In this document: piece by piece, positions 52,468 through 61,264 of the stretch
Position numbering within the stretch: the stretch's first letter is position 1
How the letters are laid out: each line of letters opens with the position of its first letter
Assembly (NCBI RefSeq): GCF_022348085.1
Contig: NZ_JAKRFN010000007.1
Coordinates: forward strand, 41,943-105,942
Length of the DNA stretch: 64,000 bases
Source of the DNA: Mycobacterium sp. PSTR-4-N
Lineage (GTDB): Bacteria > Actinomycetota > Actinomycetes > Mycobacteriales > Mycobacteriaceae
Direction of reading: 5' to 3'
Made by a program: the position numbers and the translations under genes
Notes under the pieces: model-generated
Seen by the model: only the letters and a program-made list of their open reading frames with translations
Database searches by the model: none
Told to the model about the DNA's origin: nothing

Positions 52468-52770
52468 TTAGCTCGAGGCGGCGGTGAACGTGCGCAACGG
52501 GTCGTGTTCGTTGAGCAGACGGTCGATACGGGCCACGCCGATGCGGACGCGCACCGTGGACGCTTCCTGCATATCGCGCACGGTCTTGGCCAGGCCGAAC
52601 GTGCTCGAGACGAGAAACAGCCCGGCCATCGCCAGAAACAGGCGCTGCCACATATCCAGAGGCAAATAGCAGATGCCGAACAGCAGGCCCAGGAAGCTGA
52701 CGCCGAAAGCGATAGCGGACTGGGCGAAAAACGCGGCGGTGGTCTTTGTCGAGTTCAACGGTGTGCTCAT
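52468..52770 (-). CDS. YiaA/YiaB-like two-helix membrane protein
   Basis: 100 residues from ATG 52770. Two membrane helices (AFFAQSAIAFGVSFLGLLFG, LFLAMAGLFLVSSTFGLAKT) joined by CYLPLDMW, as in YiaA/YiaB proteins, then a charged C-terminal region (VRDMQEASTVRVRIGVARID). Role unknown. First of a two-gene unit. The IS110-end remnant begins about 100 bp upstream and may have displaced its original promoter. Confidence 0.65.
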   Translation of the reverse strand: MSTPLNSTKTTAAFFAQSAIAFGVSFLGLLFGICYLPLDMWQRLFLAMAGLFLVSSTFGLAKTVRDMQEASTVRVRIGVARIDRLLNEHDPLRTFTAASS

Positions 52771-52871
52771 GAGGAAAAGTATTGAGCGCCGCGGCGGGGG
52801 GTCCGCGCACCAATCTTGCAAGCCCCGTGCGGTGACATCCGAAACAGTCGGCTCCACCACGCGGTCGAGGG

Positions 52872-53164
52872 GTGCGCATCCACCTCGACGATGATCATGT
52901 GTTTCCCAATGCTGGTTGGCGGGAGGAGAGCCCGTCCGCCGGCATGCTACAAGTCAGCCAACCGTTCCCGGTGGACAGCAAGGGAGTGAGCCAGGCGGAC
53001 GGGCGATCACCTGCCGCGGGTCTTCGGCCCGCATTCCGGGGCACCCCAGGGCACCTGCAGACCAAGCCAGCGTGAGACGCGGCACTAAGCAGCACAGCCA
53101 TCAGCAGTACCTTCCGGAATGCGGTAACCGTATCCCTACGCGGCGATGAGCGAGCCGGATTCCC
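52872..53164 (-). mobile_element. solitary IS110 left end with bridge-RNA region
   Basis: About 293 bp matching the 5' non-coding end of the IS110 element at 46691-46986 with roughly 90 percent identity by eye. It includes the first codons of the transposase (ATG 52898: MIIVEVDAH), after which similarity ends. The rest of the transposase and the right end are absent. Either a deletion product or a one-ended recombination. The putative bridge-RNA region (52899-53164) is preserved. Confidence 0.7.
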
Positions 53165-53200
53165 TTGGAGCGTCGTATACCTCCCATAAACTGCGCTGCC

Positions 53201-54172
53201 ATGACATCTGAGGCCCCGATCCAGTGGCTACTGGACTCCGATCCGGCCCTACGTTGGCAGGTAGAACGCGACCTGTTACACGAACCTGCCGATGTCTGGG
53301 CAGCGACACGTGCACGCGTCGCTGCCGAAGGATGGGGTAAGCAACTTCTCGCACAACAAGATCCGGACGGGCAATGGGCAGGAGGTGCGTTCTTCCCAGC
53401 GGACTACGACTTTGACGGCCCTGAAGCAGAGGGCGAAGGGATGCCCTGGACGGCAACGACGTGGACGCTCAATTCACTGCGCGAGTGGGGCCTCGATCCT
53501 GCCGTCCTGAGCGAGCGCCGCACCGCCGAGTTGCTCGCTGAGAACAGCCGCTGGGAATACGAGAACCTGCCCTATTGGAGCGGCGAAGTCGACTGCTGCA
53601 TCAACGCCTGGACCCTCGCCAACGGGGTCTGGCTGAGCGTCGACGTCACCGAACTCGTTGACTGGTTTCTCGAGCACCGACTGCCCGACGGCGGCTGGAA
53701 TTGCGAGTGGACCGAGGGCTCCACCCGCTCTTCGTTCCACTCGACGCTGAACTCGCTAAAGGGACTGCTCGCCTACGACGTTGCAACCGGGGGCACCGAT
53801 GGCACCCGTGACGCGCGGCACGCGGGTTCGGAATACCTGTGGCAACGCAACCTTCGGCGTCGCCTATCGACCGGTGAACAGGTCGGCCCATGGGTGGACC
53901 GATTCGCCTACCCCTTCCGCTGGACCTACAGCACTCTCAACGCCGCAGATCACTTCCGCGAGGCCGCATTATTCGATGGCGTCACGCCCGACAATCGAAT
54001 GAGCGAGGCCATCGACATGATCAGAGCTGCCAGGCAACCCGACGGCACCTGGCTACAGGCGGGACGCCAGCCCGGACGAGTGTGGTTCGAAACAGATGCA
54101 CCTCCAGGTGCGCCATCGAAGTGGCTGACCCTGATTGGAACAAGAGTGCTCGACTGGTGGGACAGCGCATAA
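53201..54172 (+). CDS. squalene-cyclase-like (alpha-alpha toroid) protein
   Basis: 323 residues from ATG 53201. Prenyltransferase/cyclase repeats: LLAQQDPDGQWAGGAFFP, WTATTWTLNSLREWGLDP, FLEHRLPDGGWNCEW and IRAARQPDGTWLQ carry the QW-type Q..DGxW signature, and a Cys-rich spot (EVDCCINAWTLANGVWL) lies in the centre. Shorter than true squalene-hopene cyclases, and the DxDD catalytic motif is not evident, so it is more likely a relative of unknown activity. Starts only 36 bp after the solitary IS110 end. Confidence 0.7.
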   Translation: MTSEAPIQWLLDSDPALRWQVERDLLHEPADVWAATRARVAAEGWGKQLLAQQDPDGQWAGGAFFPADYDFDGPEAEGEGMPWTATTWTLNSLREWGLDPAVLSERRTAELLAENSRWEYENLPYWSGEVDCCINAWTLANGVWLSVDVTELVDWFLEHRLPDGGWNCEWTEGSTRSSFHSTLNSLKGLLAYDVATGGTDGTRDARHAGSEYLWQRNLRRRLSTGEQVGPWVDRFAYPFRWTYSTLNAADHFREAALFDGVTPDNRMSEAIDMIRAARQPDGTWLQAGRQPGRVWFETDAPPGAPSKWLTLIGTRVLDWWDSA

Positions 54173-54429
54173 GCGCAAACCTGACTGCAGCACCAACTCG
54201 ATCGAGCCTGGGCCTTACCTGAGACAGAATCTGAGCCGCCTCGAATCTCTACATGCGAGACGGCCGGACGATTTGTCGGTACTAAACAACTCGGGCACAG
54301 GCGCCGCCGCGCCGGGGCGCTGTGGGTGGGGCTTCGGAAGATGTTGCGCGATACTGGCGCGGTGGGGGCTTGGGTTTCGATGTCGCGCTGTGATCGATCG
54401 ATCTGCGGGCGAAAGACCTGTATAGCTCG

Positions 54430-54575
54430 ATGAAGTCGATACTTGTCGCCGCCGGTATGGCCCTGGTGGTCGCCGTTCTGCTGACTCCGGTGTTGATCCG
54501 GACATTCTCTCGGCTTGGGTTGGGACAACCCATCCGCGCCGAGGCCCCGAAAAGCCATCAACGCAAGCAGGGAAC
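54430..54575 (+). pseudogene. mraY: MraY (MurX) N-terminal fragment cut by IS3
   Basis: 49 codons: MKSILVAAGMALVVAVLLTP, then VLIRTFSRLGLGQPIRAE and APKSHQRKQGT. This is the start of MraY, with its first membrane helix and the SHxxKxGT motif of the first cytoplasmic loop. The translation breaks exactly at the IS3 left end (54576), where MraY would continue with P.MGG. No remainder is found beyond the IS3. A cell-wall gene fragment on an accessory replicon is unexpected. Confidence 0.65.
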
Positions 54576-54606
54576 TGAACCGCCCTGGTTCTGCCGGAGG
54601 CTCGGG

Positions 54607-55446
54607 CTATTGGATTCCGATCAAAGGCTGATCGGTCCGGTATGCATCGTAGAAGGCGGCTTCGAACTCGACTGGCGGAATGTCGCCGAGGTAGCTGTGT
54701 AGCCGTGCGGTGTTGTGCCAATAGGTCCAGCTGAGGGTGGCCAGCTCGACGTCTTCGACGGTCTTCCACGGCCCGCTGCGGGCCGGTCCGTAGATCAACT
54801 CGGCCTTGCAGTAGCCGTTGACCGTCTCCGCGAGAGCATTATCGAAACTGTCCCCAACGGTACCGATCGAGGGCACCGCACCGATCTCGGCGAGTCGCTC
54901 ACCGTAGCGAACGGACGTGAACTGCGACCCGGCATCGGAGTGACATATCAAGTCGTGCAACGCAGTTCCGCGTGACCATCGCGCCATCTCCAACGCGTCG
55001 AGGACCATCGAAGTCCGCATGTGACTGGCCACCCGCCACCCCACGATCATCCGTGAGTACGCATCGACGATGAAGCACACATACGCGACCCCGGCCCAAG
55101 TCGGCACGAACGTCAGATCCGTCACCCACAACTGACTCGGTGCGGTCGCGGTGAACTTCCGCTTCACAAGGTCCGGGTGCCGGGCCGCGGCTGGGTCGGG
55201 CTTGGTGGTGCGGACTCGTTTGCCGCGCCGCACCCCTTCGATGCCGGCGGCGCGCATCAGGCGGGCCACCTGATCGCGGCCGACGTCATGGCCGGCCCGG
55301 CGCGCGGTTTTCCAGAGCTTGCGGGCCCCGTAAACGCAGTAGTTGTCGGTCCAGAGCTGGCGCAACGCCGGGCCAAGGACGGCGTCCCGCTGAGCCCGCG
55401 CTGACGGCGGTCGGGTCTTGGCGTCGTAGTAGGTGCTCGGGGCCAC
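54607..55446 (-). CDS. IS3-family transposase OrfB
   Basis: 279 residues from the GTG at 55446; the frame is open upstream to the end of orfA (EVVDFIDTHREEFGVEP, CTVLRTAGLQVAPSTYY), so the active product is probably an OrfAB fusion by frameshift. HTH_21 (RQLWTDNYCVYGARKLWKTA) and rve core with the DDE triad: WVTDLTFVPTW, ICHSDAGSQFTSVRYG, DSFDNALAETVNGYCKAELI. Family length normal, intact. Confidence 0.88.
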   Translation of the reverse strand: MAPSTYYDAKTRPPSARAQRDAVLGPALRQLWTDNYCVYGARKLWKTARRAGHDVGRDQVARLMRAAGIEGVRRGKRVRTTKPDPAAARHPDLVKRKFTATAPSQLWVTDLTFVPTWAGVAYVCFIVDAYSRMIVGWRVASHMRTSMVLDALEMARWSRGTALHDLICHSDAGSQFTSVRYGERLAEIGAVPSIGTVGDSFDNALAETVNGYCKAELIYGPARSGPWKTVEDVELATLSWTYWHNTARLHSYLGDIPPVEFEAAFYDAYRTDQPLIGIQ

Positions 55447-55523
55447 CTGCAGGCCTGCGGTGCGCAGGACGGTGCAGATGGGCTCGACCCCGAACTCCTC
55501 GCGGTGGGTGTCGATGAAGTCGA

Positions 55524-55868
55524 CTACTTCTTGTGTTGGCGGTCGAGCTCCGCCCCGAAGAAACTCGCCGCTCGCTTCAGAATTTCGTTAGCGCGCTTGA
55601 GTTCTCGGATCTCCTGTTCGAGTTGCTGAACCTTCTTTGACTCCAAGGTCGTCACCCCGGGGGCCAATCCTGCATCGATGTCGGCCTGGCGCACCCACAT
55701 GCGCACTGACTCCACGCCGTAGCCGAGCTGACTGGCCACCCGCGCCACCGTGCCCTGTTCGGTGCCCAACTCGGCCCGTAACGCCCGGACCATCCGCACC
55801 GCGGCGGCTTTCTCCTCGGCACTGTAACGGCGTGTCGTCGGCTTCCCGGGCGACTGTTCCTTCGGCAT
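55524..55868 (-). CDS. IS3-family OrfA (HTH protein)
   Basis: 114 residues from ATG 55868; the frame extends to an ATG at 55907. HTH: YSAEEKAAAVRMVRALRAEL, VARVASQLGYGVESVRMWVR. A leucine-zipper helix follows (KVQQLEQEIRELKRANEILK) that multimerises IS3 transposases. The end ELDRQHKK with AAGAAGTAG is where a -1 shift would enter the orfB frame, although no classical A6G slippery run is present. Confidence 0.85.
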   Translation of the reverse strand: MPKEQSPGKPTTRRYSAEEKAAAVRMVRALRAELGTEQGTVARVASQLGYGVESVRMWVRQADIDAGLAPGVTTLESKKVQQLEQEIRELKRANEILKRAASFFGAELDRQHKK

Positions 55869-56061
55869 ACCTGCATCCTCGTTTCCAAGGTCAGGAGCCT
55901 CCAACATTTCCAGGGCGATTCAGATGCGCGGACGTAGCCGTCGTCGCCTCGTAGCCGTTATGGTTCGGCCAGTGGTGTCACCTGGAGTCGGGTCGGCCGC
56001 GCTGACTGTCGGTGTTCGGCTTTAGGGTTTGCCGACATGAGAAGGGCGGGACAGCTGATCG

Positions 56062-56961
56062 TTGATCGGCGTCGGCATGCGCGGAAATCGCGTGCTTCGA
56101 TTGTCACGTCGTCTGCGGGCCAACCTCTTCGGACTGCGACATCTGGACCGGGCGATCGGCGCCGATGGCTCCGGTCTAGCCTCACGCGCGACGGCGGGGG
56201 TTCCTGTGTGCGTCCGCATTGCTACGCGTTGGCGACGCGGCGGAAGCGTGGCAGCGGGGGTGCCGGGTTTGCATGAGTGCGACGACCCGGCGTGCGTGAA
56301 GATCGCGGCGGAGATAGGCGTTCAACAACACGTCGTTTCTGGCGCCCAGGGCGACAACATGGAGCGGATGGCGCGGATGCGTCGCGGCGTGGCCGCCAAC
56401 GGGCGCAAGCGGGGTCGGCCCCGGAAGGTCGACGACGCTGCCGCCGCCAAGGCGCGCAGCTTGAGAGGCAAGGGCATCGCTTCCGCCGACATCGCCAAGA
56501 TGATGGGCGTGTCTCGGGCCACGGTCTATCGCTACTTTGCGAAACCCACTCCGGCGACCATAGCGTCGGGCACCCAAGTCGCCGGATGCAACTGTGACCA
56601 TCGCTCAAGTCGTGGTTGCGCCGTCACGGCATGTGCCAGCTCCCGCCAGCTTGCCAAGCAGCTCTATGATGCGCAGCGGGTGGTGGATGTCAGGAATGAG
56701 CGGACGCCTGGGACGGGCATGATGTCCGAGGCCGGAGTGGATGCCGTGAAGCCAGAATCGACACGGGAAGTCGAACCTGTCCTCGCGATAGACGGAGCGG
56801 GCGTACATGGGAGCTCGAAAGAGGAAACGTGCGCTGCTTCTGGCAGCCGCGGCGATGTGCGGTGCGCTGTTAGCGGCCATCGCCATAATTACGCGTGGTT
56901 TCGGGCTCATCGACTCGGGATCCGTAGACCCGCGCGAGCGTGCGGCCCAGCAGCGGTGTGA
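56062..56961 (+). pseudogene. degenerate HNH endonuclease with HTH
   Basis: In one frame, VPGLHECDDPACVKIAAEIG and SGAQGDNMERMARMRRG match the second half of the HNH_3 domain (H.CD.P.CV ... G.Q.DNM). The first half, which should contain the AHR catalytic His, is unrecognisable and may be frameshifted. A recombinase-type HTH follows (ARSLRGKGIASADIAKMMGV, SRATVYRYF). The last 50 codons overlap the next gene. Typical of free-standing homing/phage HNH genes in decay. Confidence 0.4.
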
Positions 56962-57247
56962 ACGTGACGTCGTAGCGCGGCTGGTGGCGCCGTCGACAGC
57001 GAAACTCACCGACGTCACAGTGACGAGCGCGCAACTGGACCCGGAAGTAATGGACTTGTTCTCGTTGTTTAGCGGCGGGCCCCTCAACGGCGTCGACCAC
57101 TCCCGCATCAGCGTGCAGAGCGTAGAGGGCGTTGTCGTGGCGCCGAACGAAGTGGGCGGCACGCTGCATGACCCTTTCACGTGCCGTGCGTATTTTGTCG
57201 ACGGCGATCTGGTCGACACCCTCGTCGTGTTCGACCACGACCATTAA
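56807..57247 (+). CDS. membrane-anchored hypothetical protein
   Basis: 146 residues. N-terminal basic residues and one membrane helix (LLLAAAAMCGALLAAIAIIT), then an extracytoplasmic domain (VARLVAPSTAKLTDVTVTSA, HSRISVQSVEGVVVAPNEVG) and a C-terminal beta segment (FTCRAYFVDGDLVDTLVVFD) with two Cys residues. The C-terminal pattern is common in small actinobacterial lipoprotein-like or membrane proteins of unknown role. Confidence 0.6.
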   Translation: MGARKRKRALLLAAAAMCGALLAAIAIITRGFGLIDSGSVDPRERAAQQRCERDVVARLVAPSTAKLTDVTVTSAQLDPEVMDLFSLFSGGPLNGVDHSRISVQSVEGVVVAPNEVGGTLHDPFTCRAYFVDGDLVDTLVVFDHDH

Positions 57248-57374
57248 CCTCGCTATGGACTATCGCGGTACGTACCCAAAACACTCTCGGTTCCGGTCGT
57301 ATAAACCCGACGCGCAAAGATAGCGAGTCATGTCCAGGGACGTGGTGTACGACGTCGTGGTGTGATGCTTGGAG

Positions 57375-58089
57375 TTAATGGTTCAGGCGGTCGGTGCACG
57401 TCGGTGCGACGCCGGATCTCGACCAGATCTGGCGCCAGATCTGCTTGGGAAACGCGGTGAACGCCAGCAGATCCGCACGGGCGGCTTCGAGGTGGTCGGC
57501 GACCTTTGGGAGCTTGTCAGCCAGCGCGTCGATGATCCGATCGTATTGCGCGGCAATCGATTCCTTGTCGGGCTGATTGAACACCGAATGCAACAGGGTC
57601 TTGTACACGGCCACGACGCCTTCGGATGATCGCCATCGAATTGGTTGTGTAGTGGGTGCGGCAGTGCTGCCAGGCCGCGCCGGGCAGGGTGGCGCCGATC
57701 GCGGCCACCAGACCGGCGTGGGCGTCGGAGGTGACCAGTCGTACCCCGGAGATCTCGCGGGCGGTCAGCGAGCGCCAGAAGGTGAGCCAGCCCGCTCCGT
57801 CTTCGGCGGTGCTGACGTCGATGCCGAGATCTCCCGGAAGCCCTCCGCGTTGACTCCGACCGCGATCAGGGCGTGCACGTTGACCACCCGCCCGGCTTCA
57901 CGGACCTTGAGCACTAGCGCGTCGGCAGCAACAAACGTGTAGGGGCCGGCTTCGTCTAGGCCGCAACAAATTCGCCGCCCCCACGCGGACGGCAACTTTG
58001 CCCGTGGCCGACATCACCGCACGGCGGGCGTGTTGCACGCAATCTTCATCGAATCTTTGTCGAACCAGCACTGCAGGCTTATCGATCAC
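57375..58089 (-). pseudogene. IS256-family transposase remnant
   Basis: Pieces of one transposase in different minus-strand frames: AGPYTFVAADALVLKVREAG with VVNVHALIAVGVNAEGFREI (58 kb side), then AAIGATLPGAAWQHCRTHYT, and finally FNQPDKESIAAQYDRIIDAL with LLAFTAFPKQIWRQIWS. These follow the order of mutator/IS256 transposases, with the catalytic Asp regions damaged by frameshifts and both ends missing. Inactive. Confidence 0.75.
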
Positions 58090-58203
58090 CGGAAGGGTGA
58101 CTGATCGAGATGACTAGCCTGACGGATGCGGGATGGGGATGGCGAGGACAGCGCAGGTCGCAGGACATCTGAGCCGCTCCGGTAACACTGAACGAGAGAC
58201 GCT

Positions 58204-60594
58204 ATGACGAAGTCGACGATTCTCGACGTACACGGATTGAACTGGGCAAGTTCGACGGCGGTAGTGGAGGGCAGCCTGCTTAGACGTCCGGGCGTGACGT
58301 CGGTCGAAGCCAATGCGGTAAATCAAACGGCGACCGTCGTTTACGACCCCGCGACCACCTCGGTCGCTGACCTGGCCGGGTGGATACGTGACTGCGGCTT
58401 CCACTGCGCGGGGCGGTCGGTGCCAGATCACGTCTGCGATCCGATGTCCGAGCCCCATCACGACCCAGCGGCCACCCTGCACGAGCAGCCAACGTCGGCT
58501 TTGTCGCCGACAGCCGGGGAGGTGCATGCGCATGAGGCCGCGCCGGCACGAACTCCGCAAGAAGCGATGGGTCACGGCGGCGGACACGCCGGCATGTCGA
58601 TGGATCACATGGTCCGCGATATGCGCAACCGATTCCTAGTAGCGCTCGCGTTGTCGATCCCGATCATGCTGTGGTCGCCGATGGGCCGCGACATGTTCGG
58701 GTTCACCGTGCCTGCGCCGTTCGGGCTTCGCGATGACGTGTTCACCCTGTTGCTGAGCCTGCCGGTCGTCTTCTACTCGGCGTGGATCTTCTTCGACGGT
58801 GCCTGGCGAGCGCTACGGGCCCGCACCTTGGACATGATGGTGCTCGTTGCCGTGGCGGTCGGCGCAGGCTGGCTCTACAGCCTCGGGGTGACGCTGACCG
58901 GCGGCGGTGAGGTGTTCTATGAGGCCGCCTCGGTGCTGACGGCGTTTGTTCTGTTGGGGCACTGGTTCGAGATGCGAGCTCGCGGTGGCGCGAACGATGC
59001 AATTCGCACCCTGCTCGAGCTGGCGCCCCCGATGGCAGTTGTGCTGCGCGACGGTGAGCCGGTGGAAACTCCCACCGCCGAGGTGGCAGTGGGTGACCTC
59101 CTGCTCATCCGCCCAGGTGCCAAGATTCCCGTCGACGGCACGGTGGCCGAGGGAACGTCAGACGTCGACGAGTCGATGGTCACCGGGGAAAGCCTGCCGG
59201 TGTCAAAGGCGCCGGACTCGAAAGTGATTGGCGCCTCGATCAACACCACCGGCACGTTGCGGGTCGTGGCAACGAAGGTCGGCTCCGACACGGTGCTGGC
59301 ACAGATCGTCGCGATGGTTCAGGAAGCGCAGAACTCCAAAGCCCCCGGGCAGCGGTTCGCCGACCGGGCAGCGTTCTGGCTGGTTCTGGTGGCGCTGATC
59401 GGCGGCACTGCCACCTTCCTGGTGTGGTGGGCGGTCGGCGCCGGTGTCCAGACCGCGTTGCTGTTCGCCATCACCGTCGTGGTGATCACCTGCCCCGATG
59501 CGTTGGGACTCGCGACTCCGACCGCGATCATGGTGGGCACCGGGTTGGGCGCCAAGCGGGGAGTGTTGTTCAAGAATGCGACCGCGCTGGAGACGTCGGC
59601 GCGCATCGATACCGTCGTCATGGACAAGACCGGCACGTTGACCAAGGGCGAGCCTGAAGTGACCGACGTCGTCGTCGACGGCATTCCAGAGGATCAAGTA
59701 CTCGCCATGGTGGCTGCGGTCGAAACTGAGTCCGAGCATCCGCTGGCGGGGGCGATCGTGCGTTACGCGGCCGCGCACGGGATCGCTTCGGCGTCACTGA
59801 CTGGTTTCCGTAACGTGCCCGGTCACGGAGCTGTCGCGACGGTAGACGGGCGCCGCGTTGCCGTCGGCAATCGCAAGCTGATGGTCGAGGAGGACGTCGA
59901 GTTCGGCGTGTTGATGCAACGCCGCGACGAACTCGCCGCCAGCGGACGCACGGCAGTCTTGGTGGGCGTCGACGGCCGGGGAGTCGGTGTCATCGCCTTG
60001 GCGGACGCTGTGCGCGAGACGTCTGCCGAAGCGGTGTCCGCGCTGCACGACCTCGGTGTCGAGGTGGTCATGCTCAGTGGCGACAACCAGGCCACTGCCG
60101 ATCGCATCGCCGCGCAACTGGGAATCGACACGGTCATCGCCGAGGTGCTGCCAGGTGATAAGGCAGCCAAGATCGCTGAGCTGCAACGACAGGGCAAGAA
60201 GGTCGCCATGGTCGGCGACGGCGTCAACGACGCACCGGCGCTCGCCCAAGCTGATCTCGGCGTGGCGATCGGTGCAGGCACCGACGTCGCCATCGAAACC
60301 GCAGATCTGGTGTTGATGCGATCAGACCCGCTCGACGTCGCGATCGCGCTGCGGATCGGCCGGGGCACGCTACGAAAGATGCGGCAGAACCTTGGATGGG
60401 CGGTCGGCTACAACGTGATCGCATTGCCCATCGCGGCTGGGGTTTTCGTACCTTCGCTCGGCTTGGTGCTGCGGCCAGAGATCGCTGCCCTCTCGATGTC
60501 AGGTTCCAGCTTCATCGTGGCCGTCAATGCGTTGATGCTGAAGAGATTGAAGCTTCCCGTACCGGCGTCAGCGGAGGCGGGCGCCAAGTCGTAA
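58204..60594 (+). CDS. P1B-type heavy-metal ATPase with CPD motif (probably copper)
   Basis: 796 residues. The degenerate N-terminal HMA-like domain (1-70) has LNWASS where GMTCxxC is expected. A His/Met-rich stretch follows (MGHGGGHAGMSMDHMV). Eight-helix P1B core: actuator TGES in MVTGESLPVSKA, metal site ITCPDALGLATP (Cys430-Pro-Asp432 in place of CPC), DKTGTL (Asp474), SEHPLAGAIV (the HP motif) and GDGVNDAPAL. The Met/His-rich tail and neighbours (DUF302, DUF305, two-component system) suggest Cu export, but CPD is not the usual Cu motif. Complete. Confidence 0.85.
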   Translation: MTKSTILDVHGLNWASSTAVVEGSLLRRPGVTSVEANAVNQTATVVYDPATTSVADLAGWIRDCGFHCAGRSVPDHVCDPMSEPHHDPAATLHEQPTSALSPTAGEVHAHEAAPARTPQEAMGHGGGHAGMSMDHMVRDMRNRFLVALALSIPIMLWSPMGRDMFGFTVPAPFGLRDDVFTLLLSLPVVFYSAWIFFDGAWRALRARTLDMMVLVAVAVGAGWLYSLGVTLTGGGEVFYEAASVLTAFVLLGHWFEMRARGGANDAIRTLLELAPPMAVVLRDGEPVETPTAEVAVGDLLLIRPGAKIPVDGTVAEGTSDVDESMVTGESLPVSKAPDSKVIGASINTTGTLRVVATKVGSDTVLAQIVAMVQEAQNSKAPGQRFADRAAFWLVLVALIGGTATFLVWWAVGAGVQTALLFAITVVVITCPDALGLATPTAIMVGTGLGAKRGVLFKNATALETSARIDTVVMDKTGTLTKGEPEVTDVVVDGIPEDQVLAMVAAVETESEHPLAGAIVRYAAAHGIASASLTGFRNVPGHGAVATVDGRRVAVGNRKLMVEEDVEFGVLMQRRDELAASGRTAVLVGVDGRGVGVIALADAVRETSAEAVSALHDLGVEVVMLSGDNQATADRIAAQLGIDTVIAEVLPGDKAAKIAELQRQGKKVAMVGDGVNDAPALAQADLGVAIGAGTDVAIETADLVLMRSDPLDVAIALRIGRGTLRKMRQNLGWAVGYNVIALPIAAGVFVPSLGLVLRPEIAALSMSGSSFIVAVNALMLKRLKLPVPASAEAGAKS

Positions 60595-60630
60595 CGCTCC
60601 GCGTGCCGTCGCTGTTCTGTGTTTGAGGGA

Positions 60631-61044
60631 CTAGGCGGGTGCGGCCGCAGTCTGAAGTGAGTCGATGGCGGCCTGCATCTTTCGCGTCACTTCGTCGGCG
60701 ACGTCACGCAAAGCCGGCTCTCCGGTCACCTCGACCAGTATCTGCGGGTTCATCGCCTCGACGATGACGGAGGTGTCGTCTGCACGGTCGGCTCGGACAA
60801 CGACGTTGCAGGGCAGCAGCAGGCCGATTTGACGGTCCACATTCACTGCCCGGTGAGCCAATGGTGGGTTGCAGGCGCCCAGAATGAGGTACTCCTCCAT
60901 GTCCTCGCCCAGCTTCGCCTTGAGCGTCGCCTTCATATCGATCTCGGTCAGGACGCCAAAACCCTGCTCTGTCAGGGCGGCTCGGGTGCGAGCGACAGCG
61001 TCGGCGAACGACGTCTGCAGCGCTGTCGACAGTGAGATGGTCAT
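60631..61044 (-). CDS. DUF302 protein
   Basis: 137 residues. Typical DUF302: FADAVARTRAALTEQGFGVL, TEIDMKATLKAKLGEDMEEY, LILGACNPPLAHRAVNVDRQ, IGLLLPCNVVVRAD. Cytoplasmic; a Cys in GACNPP and one in LPCNVV are conserved in the family. DUF302 genes often lie in copper or sulfide clusters, role unclear. Converges with the ATPase gene; its promoter region holds a copy of GAATCTTCATARAAC shared with the response regulator gene. Confidence 0.8.
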   Translation of the reverse strand: MTISLSTALQTSFADAVARTRAALTEQGFGVLTEIDMKATLKAKLGEDMEEYLILGACNPPLAHRAVNVDRQIGLLLPCNVVVRADRADDTSVIVEAMNPQILVEVTGEPALRDVADEVTRKMQAAIDSLQTAAAPA

Positions 61045-61133
61045 TCCGGTCCTCTCGATGGTCCTGTGGGGCGAACATAGCCAAGGCTGCGCCGCGGACC
61101 TCCCGACGCCAAGGGCGGTTGCCGTTCTTTATC

Positions 61134-61148
61134 GAATCTTCATAGAAC
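61134..61148. promoter_or_regulatory. shared 15-bp motif, copy 1 (candidate response-regulator site)
   Basis: GAATCTTCATAGAAC, 90 bp before the DUF302 start and about 120 bp before the DUF305 start. Differs in one base from 63981-63995, upstream of the response regulator. Both lie in the same orientation relative to the minus-strand gene. Confidence 0.5.
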
Positions 61149-61264
61149 GACTAGTCGGGCCATACCGCCGGCGCGAATGCTCGAAGACAGGTCGGGATAC
61201 CCGCGCGTCAACTGGGCGCGCTGCAGCCGCATCGACCGTGGAACCCGGGAAGGGACTTGTTGTG

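Larger units (their letters stand above)
54576..55922 (-). mobile_element. IS3-family element
   Basis: About 1347 bp. The left end reads TGAACCGCCCTGGTTCTG. The reverse complement of the right end reads TGAATCGCCCTGGAAATG. Both are followed within 2 bp by GGAGGCTC, a clear imperfect inverted repeat. Two overlapping-frame ORFs (orfA, orfB) lie inside on the minus strand. No 3-4 bp duplication is obvious (AAC on the left, GAT on the right), suggesting later deletion at one side. Confidence 0.85.
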
